A program made the translations under genes and the position numbers. The notes under the pieces were generated by a model that saw only the letters and a list, made by a program, of their open reading frames with translations, searched no databases and was not told the DNA's origin. DNA of 45,504 bases from a virus, in the IMG/VR virus record IMGVR_UViG_3300031578_000092, positions 1 through 45,504 of that record; one strand, written 5' to 3'. This document shows positions 11,769 to 21,382 of the stretch, one piece after another; positions within the stretch are counted from its first letter, which is position 1, and the number at the start of each line of letters is the position of its first letter.

Positions 11769-14700
11769 GGTGTCATGGCCTCCGGACGCAGGTATAAAGG
11801 CAATCGTCGTTTTTTCTCGATCTGTCTTGGCACAAATTTTCTCAATACTGCCTGTTTGAATTTTTGATCCTGATCGATCCAGGCCTTCCAGAAAAACAAA
11901 TCCGTCATGGCTGTCATGAGCTCATCTTTTGTGCGAGCCCCGGCCACATTATCAATAGCCTGGTTCAGCTCTTTTAAGACCTTTTCCATAACCCGGCCCA
12001 TGGTTTTTTCATCCTGTTCCTTGACGGCCGTGGCCCATCTTTCCGTGAGATCGGAAGAAAGAGATTTATATTTTTCTTTCTTCTTTTGAATTTCCTGTTC
12101 CACCTCAAATGCCTCACTCACACTGGCCGGCAGAAAACCGATCGCCCGTTTTACCGCCGCCGACCAGATTGGTTCATCGATGGCCACGGGGGTTTTTGTG
12201 ATGGGCGTCATATAAGCATCGTTTTCAAGGATATTGATGGCATCAACAACCCGCTGCATCTGCGAGGGCATGGCAAGGCGTTCCAGTTTTCTTTCTGTCC
12301 GGATCGTGCCGGCCCCTTCCAGTTTACCGGCTGTGAGCTTCCCGATCTCAACGGCAATCTTTCCAAACCGGCCCATCACGTCATAAAGACGGAGCGGCAG
12401 TATGATGGCCACCGATCCGGAAATATCGATACCCAACCGGCCAAAGATCCCGCGAGTCAGTCGATTTCGGCGTAACCATTTTTTTGTATCTATACCAAAG
12501 AGTTTTTTGAGCAAGGTATCAACGGCCAGAAACATCCCGTAAATAATCGGGTTGCCTGCCACGCCTGCCAGGGCCAGGGTGACTGCGGTAAATCTCAGGG
12601 CCTTCATGGGATTGGTCTTGACGCCTTTTGGACTTAGGGTCTCGACGGTATACTTAATCTGGTTGGTCAAAAACGATTTGTAAGGGCTCAAAAGTCGTAC
12701 AGGTACTTCTTTTAAAAGACTCGGAAGATTTTCCCTGCCAGCGCGAAAATTGGTTTTATCGTTGAGCTCAAATCCGAACTTCCTTGCAAATTCTTCCTGG
12801 AGTCTGGCGGTATCTTTCTTCCACACGGCATTTCGCACGGCTTTGGTGTCTGCCAGGCGTTGGTCAATCTCCTGGGCCAGTAACATTAGAGAGGATGTCT
12901 TCGGAGCTACTTTCCCGGCCATCTTAACGGCGGATCGACCTTTTTTTAGTTGATTTTTGGCATAGTCCTTGCCGGCCCAGTAGGCGCTGAAACGATTGAT
13001 CAGCTCCACCGTGCTAAAGGGCATGAGGGTTGCCTCCTGGAATCCCTGAAAACCGCCCTCGCCTTTTAAGAGCTTTCCATAAAACTCTTTAAATGTGCCC
13101 TTATCCATAAGGACCTCGCCGGTGATACTACTGACCGACTGCGTGATCCCCATTTCCTCCGCTTCTTTTAAAAGATCCGGATTTCTGAAGGTCCGGAGTC
13201 CTTTTGCATAGCCTCTGACCGCAGCCTTTTCGCCCACGATCGGGTAGGCATTTACCCAAAACTGGGATGCATTGGCAACGGCGGATGTGGCACTTAAACC
13301 CAAATCCATAACATACTGGACCAGATTGATTTTGTGGAAGACCGTGCGCACGTCCTGGGCGTTGAACCCGGGAGAGAGTTTTAATTTATGGATCACATTG
13401 GCGATCGCCTCTTCGGTATTGGTGGGATGGGCCAGTGCGCCGGGGAGAGCCTCGTTTTCAATGTAGGCACGCAGGCGCTGATCACCGGCGGGCATGGCCT
13501 CCATGTTCCGTTGAACCTCCTTCATCACGACATCCTGGCTGACCTTGCGGCTGGCCCCGTAAAAATAGATATCCATGATGCTGTCGAGGTTTTTGATAAA
13601 GTTGGGATTATTGACCACGCGCTGCATCTGGTTTCCAAAAAAGCGGCGTTTGGGTTTGGGCCGGGCTATCTTTTTTTCACTCAACATATGGGATATTTCT
13701 TTACTCGTGAGCTCCTGAAATATGGGGACGTCTTGACCGGCCTGTTTTTGGATGGCGCTTACAAGTCGCCAGTAGCCACGCCGGTTTAGCATGGTGGCAT
13801 CATCGGGCGGGATAAAGGTATCTTGATGAATTGCTATATTGGTCTTTCCCTGGTCGCTCCATGATTCTGCTATCTTGAGGGCCTGCCCCAGACTCTCGAC
13901 CTTGTGACTATGCTCATCTTTGGCCTTGACCCAGAAACGGCCCTGAAAGATATGGGGGAGATACCCTTCTATGTGGCCCACATGATGCCCGTGATCGATA
14001 AGATACTGACGGACTTCTCCCAGGATCTCGCGCACGCGGGCCGCAGCGATCTCGACCGGGTGCGGTCCTTCAATCTCTTCCTTGGTGTCCAACAAATGAA
14101 GCACCGCCCGTTTTTCCTGGGCATCGAGCCCGGCCACGGTCTTTTCGTATTGGGCACGCCACACCTTAAATTGGCGCATTGTAGCCTGTTTAAACTCTCT
14201 CATGGCCTCATAGATCGCCCGGCCTTCACGGGTTTGGCTCAGGATTCCTTCCTGGTTTCTAAGGGAACTCAGAAGCTGTGGCCCGTGCCTTTGCTCCAAA
14301 TAGACCTGGATCCCGGCATCCTGACGGCCACGCAGCCAATTAAACCAGTGACCCATCCGGGTGGCCTGAACTTTGTCGAGAGTTTCTTTGACTTTCTGAT
14401 AGAGGGGATCCAGATAGATGTATCCGGCGTCATCGGCAAGACTGATACCGGGTGAGATTTGGGTGGAGGGCTCTTTGGCCTTGGGCTTTTCGCCAGGCTT
14501 TTTTATTGTTCTTTTGGTGGGTGTTTTTGATTCTTCGACTACATCTTCCGGGGATGGGTAGTAGTCATCGAATGGGATATCTTTTTCTTTCAGGAGGGCT
14601 TCGAACTCTTCCGGGGTGTAATTCCAGCCTCCAGCAGTTTCCTCATGAGTTTCTCTTTGTATTTCCTCTTTAAGATTGGTTTGAGCCTTCGCTTGATCCT

Positions 14701-16711
14701 GTCGTATGGAGTCGGATTCGATTCCTTCATTTTTCAGATCCTCCAGTTCTTGCTTGTAAAGCCCATTATCCTCCAGCTCGGTGTAATAGTCAATGGCGTT
14801 TTGGACGATTTCGGTTTGAGTGATACGCAGGGGCTTTTGGTCAATGGCTTTTTGTATGGCGCTAATGGCATTCTTGCCGGTCCATCCCTTATTCCTGAGC
14901 CATTCGGGATAAGTCGATGGTATGCCTTGCCAGTTCTCACTTCCATCTGCATCAACCACCCTGTTTCTTGCGCCCGCTTCGCTTCCTTTGAGATCATCGA
15001 GGGCGCCTCTCAAGGCATTTTGCATGTCTTCATCGAATTCTATTTTCCATTGGGAATTATCGGCTTTTTCGGATGTATTTTCTTTTAGCTCAGTGACCTT
15101 GTATCTTTCGCCTGAATACGAATAGGGGCCTTTCGGTTTTTCAGGGGCAGCGGTTTTTTTAGGGACAATAGGTTTTTCAATGGGTCCTGGCTTGATAGTG
15201 CCTTCACCGCTCCATACAGGCTTTCCGTTGACCACAAAACCGGTATTGATAACATCGGCTGCTTTGAGCCCGTATTCATCGAGGACGTCGGCATGCGTTA
15301 CGGCTTTACTGCTCTTGTATGTGCGCTGCGATCGGGTTTGAATGATAAGAGGATGCTTGGGGCCGGCCCTCTTTATGAGCGGGGCCTGTCTGGAGGGGAG
15401 TACTTCTTTTTCTTTAGGCTTCTCCCCCGCCTTAATGTCTTCATAAGCCCGTTTAACCTTTTCCAATTCTCTCTTCTGATTTTCAAGTGCCTTTTTAAAA
15501 TCATCCCTAACCGCTTCTGACACTGGATGCCCTTCTACATCTTTATAAGTTCCGTCAATATATGGTTTAAGGTTTTTTTCTGCGTCGGCAACACGATTTT
15601 CATACTGTTCGATAAGCCCTTCTAATTGTTCGGAAGATTTTTGTCTTAATCTTTCTTCAAAGCCTATAGGTTTTTTTTCCCTTGCGACACCTTTCTCGGG
15701 TTTTGCTGCCGGCTCCTCTTTTTTGCCTGCCTGATATTTGGCCTCTAATTCATCCAGGTCCGGCCGGGGCTCCTCTTTTGGTGGCTTTGCGGTCTCGGCC
15801 ATTGCCCTGGGCGTCACTATGCTTACACCGCCGCCTACGATCGCGCCTACGCCTGCAGCTCGTGTTGCCAAATTGATATCGATGGGCTTTCCCTGGCTGA
15901 TGGCGGATATAATCTCCTGTGCGCCTTCCTGGCTGCCTTCCATGAGTGAACTCATAACGGCCCTGCGTACGGCCTTTCCGCTCTCGCCAAATACACCCAA
16001 TTTGTTGGTTATAGGGATCAAAACCATATTCATCCAAAAGGTTTTTGTGGCCGCACTCTCGGCGGACTTTTTATCTTTGGTCTCCTGGATGGTCTCTCGA
16101 TAACTAATCCCCGCCTCGGTCATGGCTTCCATGGCAGATGCAAGGCCAATACCTGCCCAGGCGGCCAGCTTGGGTGCAACGACACTTGCACGGCTCAATG
16201 CGCCTGTTAAGCCCATACCCGGTATAAAAAATGTGGCCATGGATCCGATACCCATGGTCACTTCATCGATGAATGTCGGGTCTTCGGGTACCAGTTCCTT
16301 TTGCCAGCTTTTTACCAGATCGCCCATCTCTTTGGCGGTCTCGCTTCCGCTGATCCATTCTATCCCGCCGATAAGCCCCTCCGCGGTACCAAAGGCGCCG
16401 GCTATGATATTGTTCCCGAATTGCTCCAGGCGTCTTAATCGGGTTGGATTTAATTCCTGCTTGTATGCTTCGGGGGATACGCCCCGCTGCATCGCCTCCA
16501 GGCCGATTTGGGCTTCAGCGATTTCAGCAGGACCGATCGGTTTTGGCTGGGCCATACGGCCAAAGAATCCTGATTCAGGCTCGGGCGGTGCCTGGCGTAA
16601 AGATTTCTGGCCGTAAAATTCGGCCATGATGGCGTTACGCATGGTTTCCTCGGGTGTGCCGTCCGGAAACGCTACTTTAATGCCCTTATCTTTGAGATTG
16701 ATCTCAATCAT
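11765..16711 (-). CDS. Very large ejection/internal virion protein
   Basis: 1648 residues. The N-terminus has FPDGTPEETMRNAIM, a short motif frequent at the start of phage ejection proteins, then a glycine-rich hydrophobic region (about 150-195) and another (AAGVGAIVGGGVSI, about 285-298) that could insert in membrane. A long Lys/Glu/Pro-rich segment (about 310-760) is followed by a helical C-terminal half. It is last of three genes placed like the ejection sets of T7 (gp14-16) and P22 (gp7, 20, 16), so it probably forms part of the channel through which DNA enters the cell. Regions resemble the large polyvalent proteins of mobile elements. No lytic transglycosylase motif was found. Confidence 0.75.
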   Translation of the reverse strand: MIEINLKDKGIKVAFPDGTPEETMRNAIMAEFYGQKSLRQAPPEPESGFFGRMAQPKPIGPAEIAEAQIGLEAMQRGVSPEAYKQELNPTRLRRLEQFGNNIIAGAFGTAEGLIGGIEWISGSETAKEMGDLVKSWQKELVPEDPTFIDEVTMGIGSMATFFIPGMGLTGALSRASVVAPKLAAWAGIGLASAMEAMTEAGISYRETIQETKDKKSAESAATKTFWMNMVLIPITNKLGVFGESGKAVRRAVMSSLMEGSQEGAQEIISAISQGKPIDINLATRAAGVGAIVGGGVSIVTPRAMAETAKPPKEEPRPDLDELEAKYQAGKKEEPAAKPEKGVAREKKPIGFEERLRQKSSEQLEGLIEQYENRVADAEKNLKPYIDGTYKDVEGHPVSEAVRDDFKKALENQKRELEKVKRAYEDIKAGEKPKEKEVLPSRQAPLIKRAGPKHPLIIQTRSQRTYKSSKAVTHADVLDEYGLKAADVINTGFVVNGKPVWSGEGTIKPGPIEKPIVPKKTAAPEKPKGPYSYSGERYKVTELKENTSEKADNSQWKIEFDEDMQNALRGALDDLKGSEAGARNRVVDADGSENWQGIPSTYPEWLRNKGWTGKNAISAIQKAIDQKPLRITQTEIVQNAIDYYTELEDNGLYKQELEDLKNEGIESDSIRQDQAKAQTNLKEEIQRETHEETAGGWNYTPEEFEALLKEKDIPFDDYYPSPEDVVEESKTPTKRTIKKPGEKPKAKEPSTQISPGISLADDAGYIYLDPLYQKVKETLDKVQATRMGHWFNWLRGRQDAGIQVYLEQRHGPQLLSSLRNQEGILSQTREGRAIYEAMREFKQATMRQFKVWRAQYEKTVAGLDAQEKRAVLHLLDTKEEIEGPHPVEIAAARVREILGEVRQYLIDHGHHVGHIEGYLPHIFQGRFWVKAKDEHSHKVESLGQALKIAESWSDQGKTNIAIHQDTFIPPDDATMLNRRGYWRLVSAIQKQAGQDVPIFQELTSKEISHMLSEKKIARPKPKRRFFGNQMQRVVNNPNFIKNLDSIMDIYFYGASRKVSQDVVMKEVQRNMEAMPAGDQRLRAYIENEALPGALAHPTNTEEAIANVIHKLKLSPGFNAQDVRTVFHKINLVQYVMDLGLSATSAVANASQFWVNAYPIVGEKAAVRGYAKGLRTFRNPDLLKEAEEMGITQSVSSITGEVLMDKGTFKEFYGKLLKGEGGFQGFQEATLMPFSTVELINRFSAYWAGKDYAKNQLKKGRSAVKMAGKVAPKTSSLMLLAQEIDQRLADTKAVRNAVWKKDTARLQEEFARKFGFELNDKTNFRAGRENLPSLLKEVPVRLLSPYKSFLTNQIKYTVETLSPKGVKTNPMKALRFTAVTLALAGVAGNPIIYGMFLAVDTLLKKLFGIDTKKWLRRNRLTRGIFGRLGIDISGSVAIILPLRLYDVMGRFGKIAVEIGKLTAGKLEGAGTIRTERKLERLAMPSQMQRVVDAINILENDAYMTPITKTPVAIDEPIWSAAVKRAIGFLPASVSEAFEVEQEIQKKKEKYKSLSSDLTERWATAVKEQDEKTMGRVMEKVLKELNQAIDNVAGARTKDELMTAMTDLFFWKAWIDQDQKFKQAVLRKFVPRQIEKKRRLPLYLRPEAMTP

Positions 16712-17628
16712 TTATAGGTAAACCTTCCTGTAGCTGGGTCAAATACCGCTGTTTTTTGTTGCTTGTTGCCACCGGGTGCATTACCAAGCTCTTTTTGCAT
16801 GCCGGTCTGGACTTGATTACCACCTGCCATTTGATCGAGTCTACCGGTAGGCGCTGCTTGTTTTTTGCTGGCCTGACCAATAGCCAGGAGCTCCTTGATG
16901 GAATCATATGCCGCCCTGAGATCCTTAAGATCCTGCGTGGCTTCCTTATCTCCGGCATCGACTTTCTGTTTTAAGACCTGATACGCCGATTGTTGTCCCT
17001 TCAAAAGGGACATTAGATCGACGCTGGGTTTGCCCTGGGCGTCAAAGGTGATCCCAGATGAGCCCACCTTGTATTTTTCAAGGGTCTTAGTAATAAAGGT
17101 GGCATATCCGCTGACCTTTTTTTCTTTATCCGCAGCCGTATCCTGCCCCGTTTCCTGGATCTGTTTGACCACACCGGTCTTTCCGTTAAAGAGCCATACC
17201 CCGCCGTCGGAAGTCGTGGCCTTCCATTCGTCCTGCTGGGTCTCCTCCAGTTTATCGATCTGCTGGGGTTGTTTAAACTGCACAAACAGCCGGTTCATAA
17301 AATCCCGGGCGGCCTCGCTATGGCCCTGGCCTAACATACCGAGGCCGATTTTGACCCCTTCGCTGTACATCTTCATACCGGCATCATCAAGACCCAGGGC
17401 CTTTTGCGCATCCAGCTTTTTCTGTTCAATATCCACCTGCTGGGCCAGACCCTGCTCTCTTAAATCCAGACCTCTTTCGCCCTGGGCCAGGGTGGCGGTC
17501 CGGTAATCGGTCTCTGATTTCCGGGTCTTTTCCTTTTCCTCAAGACCCATCTGGGTGAGTTTGCCTTTTAATGCGCCGCCGCTTGCGCCCTCGGCCATGC
17601 GTGCCAGTCCGTATCCTAATCCGTACAT
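16708..17628 (-). CDS. Ejection-type virion protein, mid-sized
   Basis: 306 residues, largely helical and Gln/Lys/Gly-rich, with a central GGVWLFNGKTGVVKQ beta segment and a low-complexity C-terminus. I begin at the ATG at 17628 because GGAGG lies five bases upstream; the frame is open eight codons further back. It is the second of three consecutive putative ejection proteins. Its stop overlaps the start of the large protein (ATGA). No homologue recognised by name. Confidence 0.65.
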   Translation of the reverse strand: MYGLGYGLARMAEGASGGALKGKLTQMGLEEKEKTRKSETDYRTATLAQGERGLDLREQGLAQQVDIEQKKLDAQKALGLDDAGMKMYSEGVKIGLGMLGQGHSEAARDFMNRLFVQFKQPQQIDKLEETQQDEWKATTSDGGVWLFNGKTGVVKQIQETGQDTAADKEKKVSGYATFITKTLEKYKVGSSGITFDAQGKPSVDLMSLLKGQQSAYQVLKQKVDAGDKEATQDLKDLRAAYDSIKELLAIGQASKKQAAPTGRLDQMAGGNQVQTGMQKELGNAPGGNKQQKTAVFDPATGRFTYK

Positions 17629-17649
17629 GATGTCCTCCGGTTTTCGATT

Positions 17650-17681
17650 CAATAGCCAATAGTCAATAGAAAATAGTCAAT
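17650..17681. repeat. CAATAGT heptamer repeats (degenerate)
   Basis: Four degenerate units of CAATAGT in the gap between two ejection-protein genes; the same family occurs at 22107-22138, 26625-26643 and 27944-27974. Confidence 0.65.
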
Positions 17682-17683
17682 CC

Positions 17684-18382
17684 TTAAAGCCCGTACCCCT
17701 GATATCCCATATCCGCCATATTGCCCGTACTGGGATCATAATACCGCGTATAGGCCGGTAACCGGGATCCGCCGCTCGCCGGCGGCGTCATTCCCTGGTT
17801 GGCCAGCATATACATCTGCATGAGATTTCCTGTTGTACCGCCGACCGCGTCCCAGCTCCCTTTGGCCGCATTGGCATACATATTGGCAAGGTTGCCATAG
17901 CCGGCTTGGGCGTTTGCGCCCGCGCCCACGGATGTGGCGGGCAGATTTCTTCCGAGGTTTGCGGCCTGTAGCATTTGATTGAATCGATTGGCCGAAAAAT
18001 CGGCCACGCCCCCGGCCTTTGTCTGGGTACGGCCAAGATCAATATTTTGAGCCCGCTCCGTCTCGATCCCGGCGCCGGATGGGTAACGTCCGCCCATGGT
18101 ACGCCGGGTATTGGCCGTGGTATCGGCATAACCCCGGTCAATGGTGCCCATCATACGGGCGAACCCGGGCTGCTGTTCCACGGGTAGCTGGCTCTCCTTA
18201 ACGATCTGATCTTCAAGAGGCGCAAAGGTGCCTGCATAGCGTTCCCATTGCAGACTTGCCAGATCGCGCTGCCAGTTCGATGATTTCTTTAGTGCCCTGG
18301 CCTGCTTGTCAGCCGATCTGCTGGCGCTATATGCCGAATATGCGGAAACCGCCACTACTGCTACTGCTATTGCTGCTGGCAT
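17684..18382 (-). CDS. Small ejection-type virion protein with N-terminal hydrophobic segment
   Basis: 232 residues from the ATG at 18382 (AGGAG eight bases upstream). An Ala/Val-rich hydrophobic segment (about 2-20) is followed by basic helices, then a Gly/Ala/Asn/Gln-rich C-terminal half ending in Tyr/Gly-rich sequence. Size, order and composition match the smallest member of podovirus ejectosomes, which inserts in the outer membrane. The stop is in the space before the heptamer repeats. Confidence 0.65.
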   Translation of the reverse strand: MPAAIAVAVVAVSAYSAYSASRSADKQARALKKSSNWQRDLASLQWERYAGTFAPLEDQIVKESQLPVEQQPGFARMMGTIDRGYADTTANTRRTMGGRYPSGAGIETERAQNIDLGRTQTKAGGVADFSANRFNQMLQAANLGRNLPATSVGAGANAQAGYGNLANMYANAAKGSWDAVGGTTGNLMQMYMLANQGMTPPASGGSRLPAYTRYYDPSTGNMADMGYQGYGL

Positions 18383-18840
18383 TGCCAATACTCCTTTCTG
18401 ATTCCAAATAGAAATTGATCATATAATATGCCGTTCTTCATAAAGCTCTTTATATTGATCCCTTCGTTTAGGAGACCGCAGGTTTTTGCAAAAAAACCGG
18501 CTGATCGATTTATCTCTGGTATCCACGTTATAATTTTCAGACAACGGGTTTCCGTAAACATCCAGGATAATACGGCTTTCCCGGCTTCAATCCCTTTCTT
18601 ACCCCGGCCTGCAGGCAGTATCGCGGTATGGGCCTCATACGTGACGCCGTTTACCGGGACAAATACGAATACGCTGAAATCATTCGGGCTTAAAACATAA
18701 CAAATAGGGCTATTTATAAAACTTTCACCTATCCTGTAACGCCCATCCGGATCTACAAAATCATCTATCGTGTCAAAATACACCGAATCATGGCCAAATA
18801 TGGCGTTGGCTTTATCGATATCTTTGATTGTACATCTCAT
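18367..18840 (-). CDS. GNAT-family acetyltransferase-like protein
   Basis: 157 residues with the GNAT core: a beta segment ending at ILPAGRGKKGIEAGKAVLSW (the R-G-x-x-G-x-A acetyl-CoA loop, about 75-94) and the later INRSAGFFAKTCGLLNEG helix-turn (about 109-126). Phages with short tails often carry such a gene among tail genes, function unknown; acetylation of a virion or host protein is possible. Its ATG follows directly after the previous stop (TAAATG), and its end overlaps the start of the small ejection protein by 16 bases. Confidence 0.75.
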   Translation of the reverse strand: MRCTIKDIDKANAIFGHDSVYFDTIDDFVDPDGRYRIGESFINSPICYVLSPNDFSVFVFVPVNGVTYEAHTAILPAGRGKKGIEAGKAVLSWMFTETRCLKIITWIPEINRSAGFFAKTCGLLNEGINIKSFMKNGILYDQFLFGIRKEYWQCQQQ

Positions 18841-19407
18841 TTATGTCGCTATCCCTTCCAGCGCTTCCAGGGCATGGATCACGTCGTTGAGCTTATCCTT
18901 GACGGCATCGATTTCCGTCTTGAGCGTGCCCAGTTTGGTGTTAAATCCCGCCCGATCTACATGGTCCGCGCCGGTATCCAGCGAAATCGCGCTGATGGCC
19001 GGGGCGTCGGAAATGGCGGCCTGTTTGTTCAGCTTCAGGCCGTCGACGTCCGCATCTATGCCGTAACCGGCCTTACGCTTGACCGCCAGGGTGATGGTCC
19101 CGGCCCCGGCATTATATGACAATGTGATGGCCGAGCCTTCCGCGAGGACCGTATCCATTTGACCGGCCAGGATTGAGGGCCGGGTAGACTGGTTAAACTG
19201 GATCGAATCACTATTATTTATCCCGGGCCCCAGATTCTTTATTGTTTTTCCGTGGCCATTCGGGTTCTGACCAATGGCCTCCACGCTGTCCAGCCGGGCG
19301 CCGATATCGATCAGAAAACGATTGAGCGATGGCAGATCCAGCCGGGTAAGGTTATACACCCTTTTTCGGGTGGTAGTCGTCATGGTTGTGGGCGTCGGAT
19401 TGCTCAT
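18841..19407 (-). CDS. Tail-associated protein of unknown function
   Basis: 188 residues: a Thr-rich start, a helical region (LPSLNRFLIDIGARLDSVEA, about 25-44), a beta-rich middle (AITLSYNAGAGTITLAVKR, about 93-111) and a C-terminal coiled-coil-like helix. This stalk-like order suggests a trimeric fibre or nozzle-associated protein. The ATG overlaps the nozzle stop by four bases, so the two are likely made together. Confidence 0.55.
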   Translation of the reverse strand: MSNPTPTTMTTTTRKRVYNLTRLDLPSLNRFLIDIGARLDSVEAIGQNPNGHGKTIKNLGPGINNSDSIQFNQSTRPSILAGQMDTVLAEGSAITLSYNAGAGTITLAVKRKAGYGIDADVDGLKLNKQAAISDAPAISAISLDTGADHVDRAGFNTKLGTLKTEIDAVKDKLNDVIHALEALEGIAT

Positions 19408-20951
19408 GGGCTGTAAATCGTCCTTACATCATCCACCCCGCCGGTACCGGTGAGATGTATTTCGAGGTTCGTCGCCATTGTGCCTGCCGGGAGTTTCAGC
19501 GTGCGATCGCGATCCCGGGCCCAGGCAAGGGCCTTTTGTGCGATCTCGACATCATCGGCATAGACCGTGAGCGTCACGGTACCGGAGCCGTTGACGATGA
19601 CCGAATCAAAGGGTTTTTTATAGGGCGCTCTCCCATCGAGATAACCGCTGGCCCAGGTCCAGGTGAGTGCGCCGGTACCGCCGTGGAGCTTCTGAACGCC
19701 GGCCGCGTCCATATAATAGATCTCGCCCGTGTCCTCCATCTTATAGGCCGCATAGGCCACCGGGCTTAAGGTATACCAGTTATTGAGCCTCGGGCGGGTA
19801 TCCACCACGAGGGCGCCGGCCGTATGAAATAGATAGATCTGGCCGTCGTTCTCGATCATATGCGCCCCGGAAGCTGCCACATTGGCTTTAAACCAGGCCT
19901 CCGTGAAATAGGCGTCCGAAAGGACCAAGGTATCCACCAAATTGAACCGCACAAGACCGGAATCGGAGAGATAATGGATCCCGGTTGATGCGACACACGC
20001 GGCCGTGCCAATGCAGGGCTCTTTTCCCAGGGCCTTGGATGGTTGTAATAATTCCGGATGGGTGCCATCCACACGATGGGGGCCTTTGGCCGTGAGTACG
20101 CCCAGGGCGCCGGCCAGGCTGAAACCGCGCTTGATGTCCGACGGAAAATTCATATTAAAAAATGATGGCCAGGCATCGGGGATCCCGGGCTCATTCCAAT
20201 ACAGGGTGGATCCTTTCCAGCCAAAAAGGGTCCCGGAAATGGGTTCGTTGATAAGACCGTCAAAGAGGACCTGGGGCTTGTCGAATACGATCTGATTACC
20301 CTGGTCGGACGTGTACCAGGTCGTGGGTGATGTATCCAGGTCCGCGTCTTCTATGTTATCGTCATAGGTGGCAGTATCCGCGTCCACTTCGGCCACGAAT
20401 TGATAGGACCCTGAAGAATTGCTCACGCGGTAGATGTTCCAGAGGGTGACCAGATCGTCGGTGATGGCCGGGCGGGTGACCAAAACCTTCTTTGACGCCA
20501 CGGTGATCTCGGCCGTCGCGCTGGGACCTGATTCGTCGGTGTACCCGTTAACGGACCGGGTGGTTGTAATAAAATAGGTAAATGTATCATCCAGGGATCC
20601 GGCGCCGTTATCCGCCACGGTCGGGGCGGTAAGCCGGGTCTGTCCCAGAGGTGCGGAAACACTGCCGATTTTCTTGTACGGCACACCATCCAACAGATAA
20701 ATCAACAGATCATAGTCGCCGATCTTCCAGTCCATGAAATACCGGTCATTACCCATCTCCCAGGCGGCATTAAAAGAATGGAGCGCATTGTATTGATTGG
20801 CATCGGCCTGGATCAGTTCGGCATCGGCCATTGCCCGGATCTTCTGAGAACTGAGGTCGCAGTTTTCGGCGACCTGGGCATAGCCGGTCTTCATATGCTG
20901 GCCGAGCCGGGGGGCCATGCCAAAAAATGCATTGAGATCTATGGAACGCAT
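19404..20951 (-). CDS. Tail nozzle/stabilisation-like protein (beta-propeller type)
   Basis: 515 residues. It opens with DLNAFFGMAPRLGQHM and AENCDLSS, a start common to podovirus nozzle or head-closure proteins of the P22 gp10/T7 gp12 class. Repeated beta blades include DRYFMDWKIGDYDLLIYLLDG, FGWKGSTLYWNEP, IHYLSDSGLVRF, DGQIYLFHTAGALVVDTR and TGEIYYMDAAGV, consistent with a propeller. It probably forms the distal tube end sealing the tail. The start overlaps the endolysin stop (TAATG). Confidence 0.75.
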   Translation of the reverse strand: MRSIDLNAFFGMAPRLGQHMKTGYAQVAENCDLSSQKIRAMADAELIQADANQYNALHSFNAAWEMGNDRYFMDWKIGDYDLLIYLLDGVPYKKIGSVSAPLGQTRLTAPTVADNGAGSLDDTFTYFITTTRSVNGYTDESGPSATAEITVASKKVLVTRPAITDDLVTLWNIYRVSNSSGSYQFVAEVDADTATYDDNIEDADLDTSPTTWYTSDQGNQIVFDKPQVLFDGLINEPISGTLFGWKGSTLYWNEPGIPDAWPSFFNMNFPSDIKRGFSLAGALGVLTAKGPHRVDGTHPELLQPSKALGKEPCIGTAACVASTGIHYLSDSGLVRFNLVDTLVLSDAYFTEAWFKANVAASGAHMIENDGQIYLFHTAGALVVDTRPRLNNWYTLSPVAYAAYKMEDTGEIYYMDAAGVQKLHGGTGALTWTWASGYLDGRAPYKKPFDSVIVNGSGTVTLTVYADDVEIAQKALAWARDRDRTLKLPAGTMATNLEIHLTGTGGVDDVRTIYSP

Positions 20952-21361
20952 TAACCCTCCCTCATCATATCTGCCAGTTCTATGGCCCGGGATTTGACCT
21001 GTTTGGCCCAGAGGCTGTCGAGCATTTCTTTGGCCGCCAGATCAAAATCTTCTTGTTCTATGGCTTTCAGCATCCGCTTAAATCCCAGAACACCGTGAAA
21101 CCCCAGGTTAAAGATCATTTCTATCAGGACTTCCTTCCGTTTTTCTGTCAGTCCAGGGGCGCCGGTGACTTTGGCTGGCAGGTTGTACCCTTCCAGCCAG
21201 GCATGGGTCACGTCGTTTTGGAGTATGGTTAAGGCCGCGGTTTTGCTGATTGGTATCCTTAAGTAATGGCCATAACCGATGCTTGCATTACCCAGGCTAT
21301 CCCTATAAGGCCTCAGTCGAAGCCCTTCATGCCGCTTGATACGCTCGATTAGTGTTTCCAT
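20951..21361 (-). CDS. Endolysin, T4-lysozyme-like (GH24)
   Basis: 136 residues. RHEGLRLRPYRDSLGNASIGYGH carries the catalytic Glu12 and Asp21 at the T4 lysozyme spacing; the third residue, Thr in T4, is Ser27 here. The rest is the helical lobe with LIEMIFNLG. It cleaves the glycan strands of peptidoglycan. There is no signal peptide, so release needs a holin, which is not adjacent. It lies between adaptor and nozzle genes and overlaps both the tail gene start and message, unlike a separate lysis cassette; it could also act from the virion. Confidence 0.9.
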   Translation of the reverse strand: METLIERIKRHEGLRLRPYRDSLGNASIGYGHYLRIPISKTAALTILQNDVTHAWLEGYNLPAKVTGAPGLTEKRKEVLIEMIFNLGFHGVLGFKRMLKAIEQEDFDLAAKEMLDSLWAKQVKSRAIELADMMREG

Positions 21362-21382
21362 TTTTCTGTTTCTCCTTTGCCA

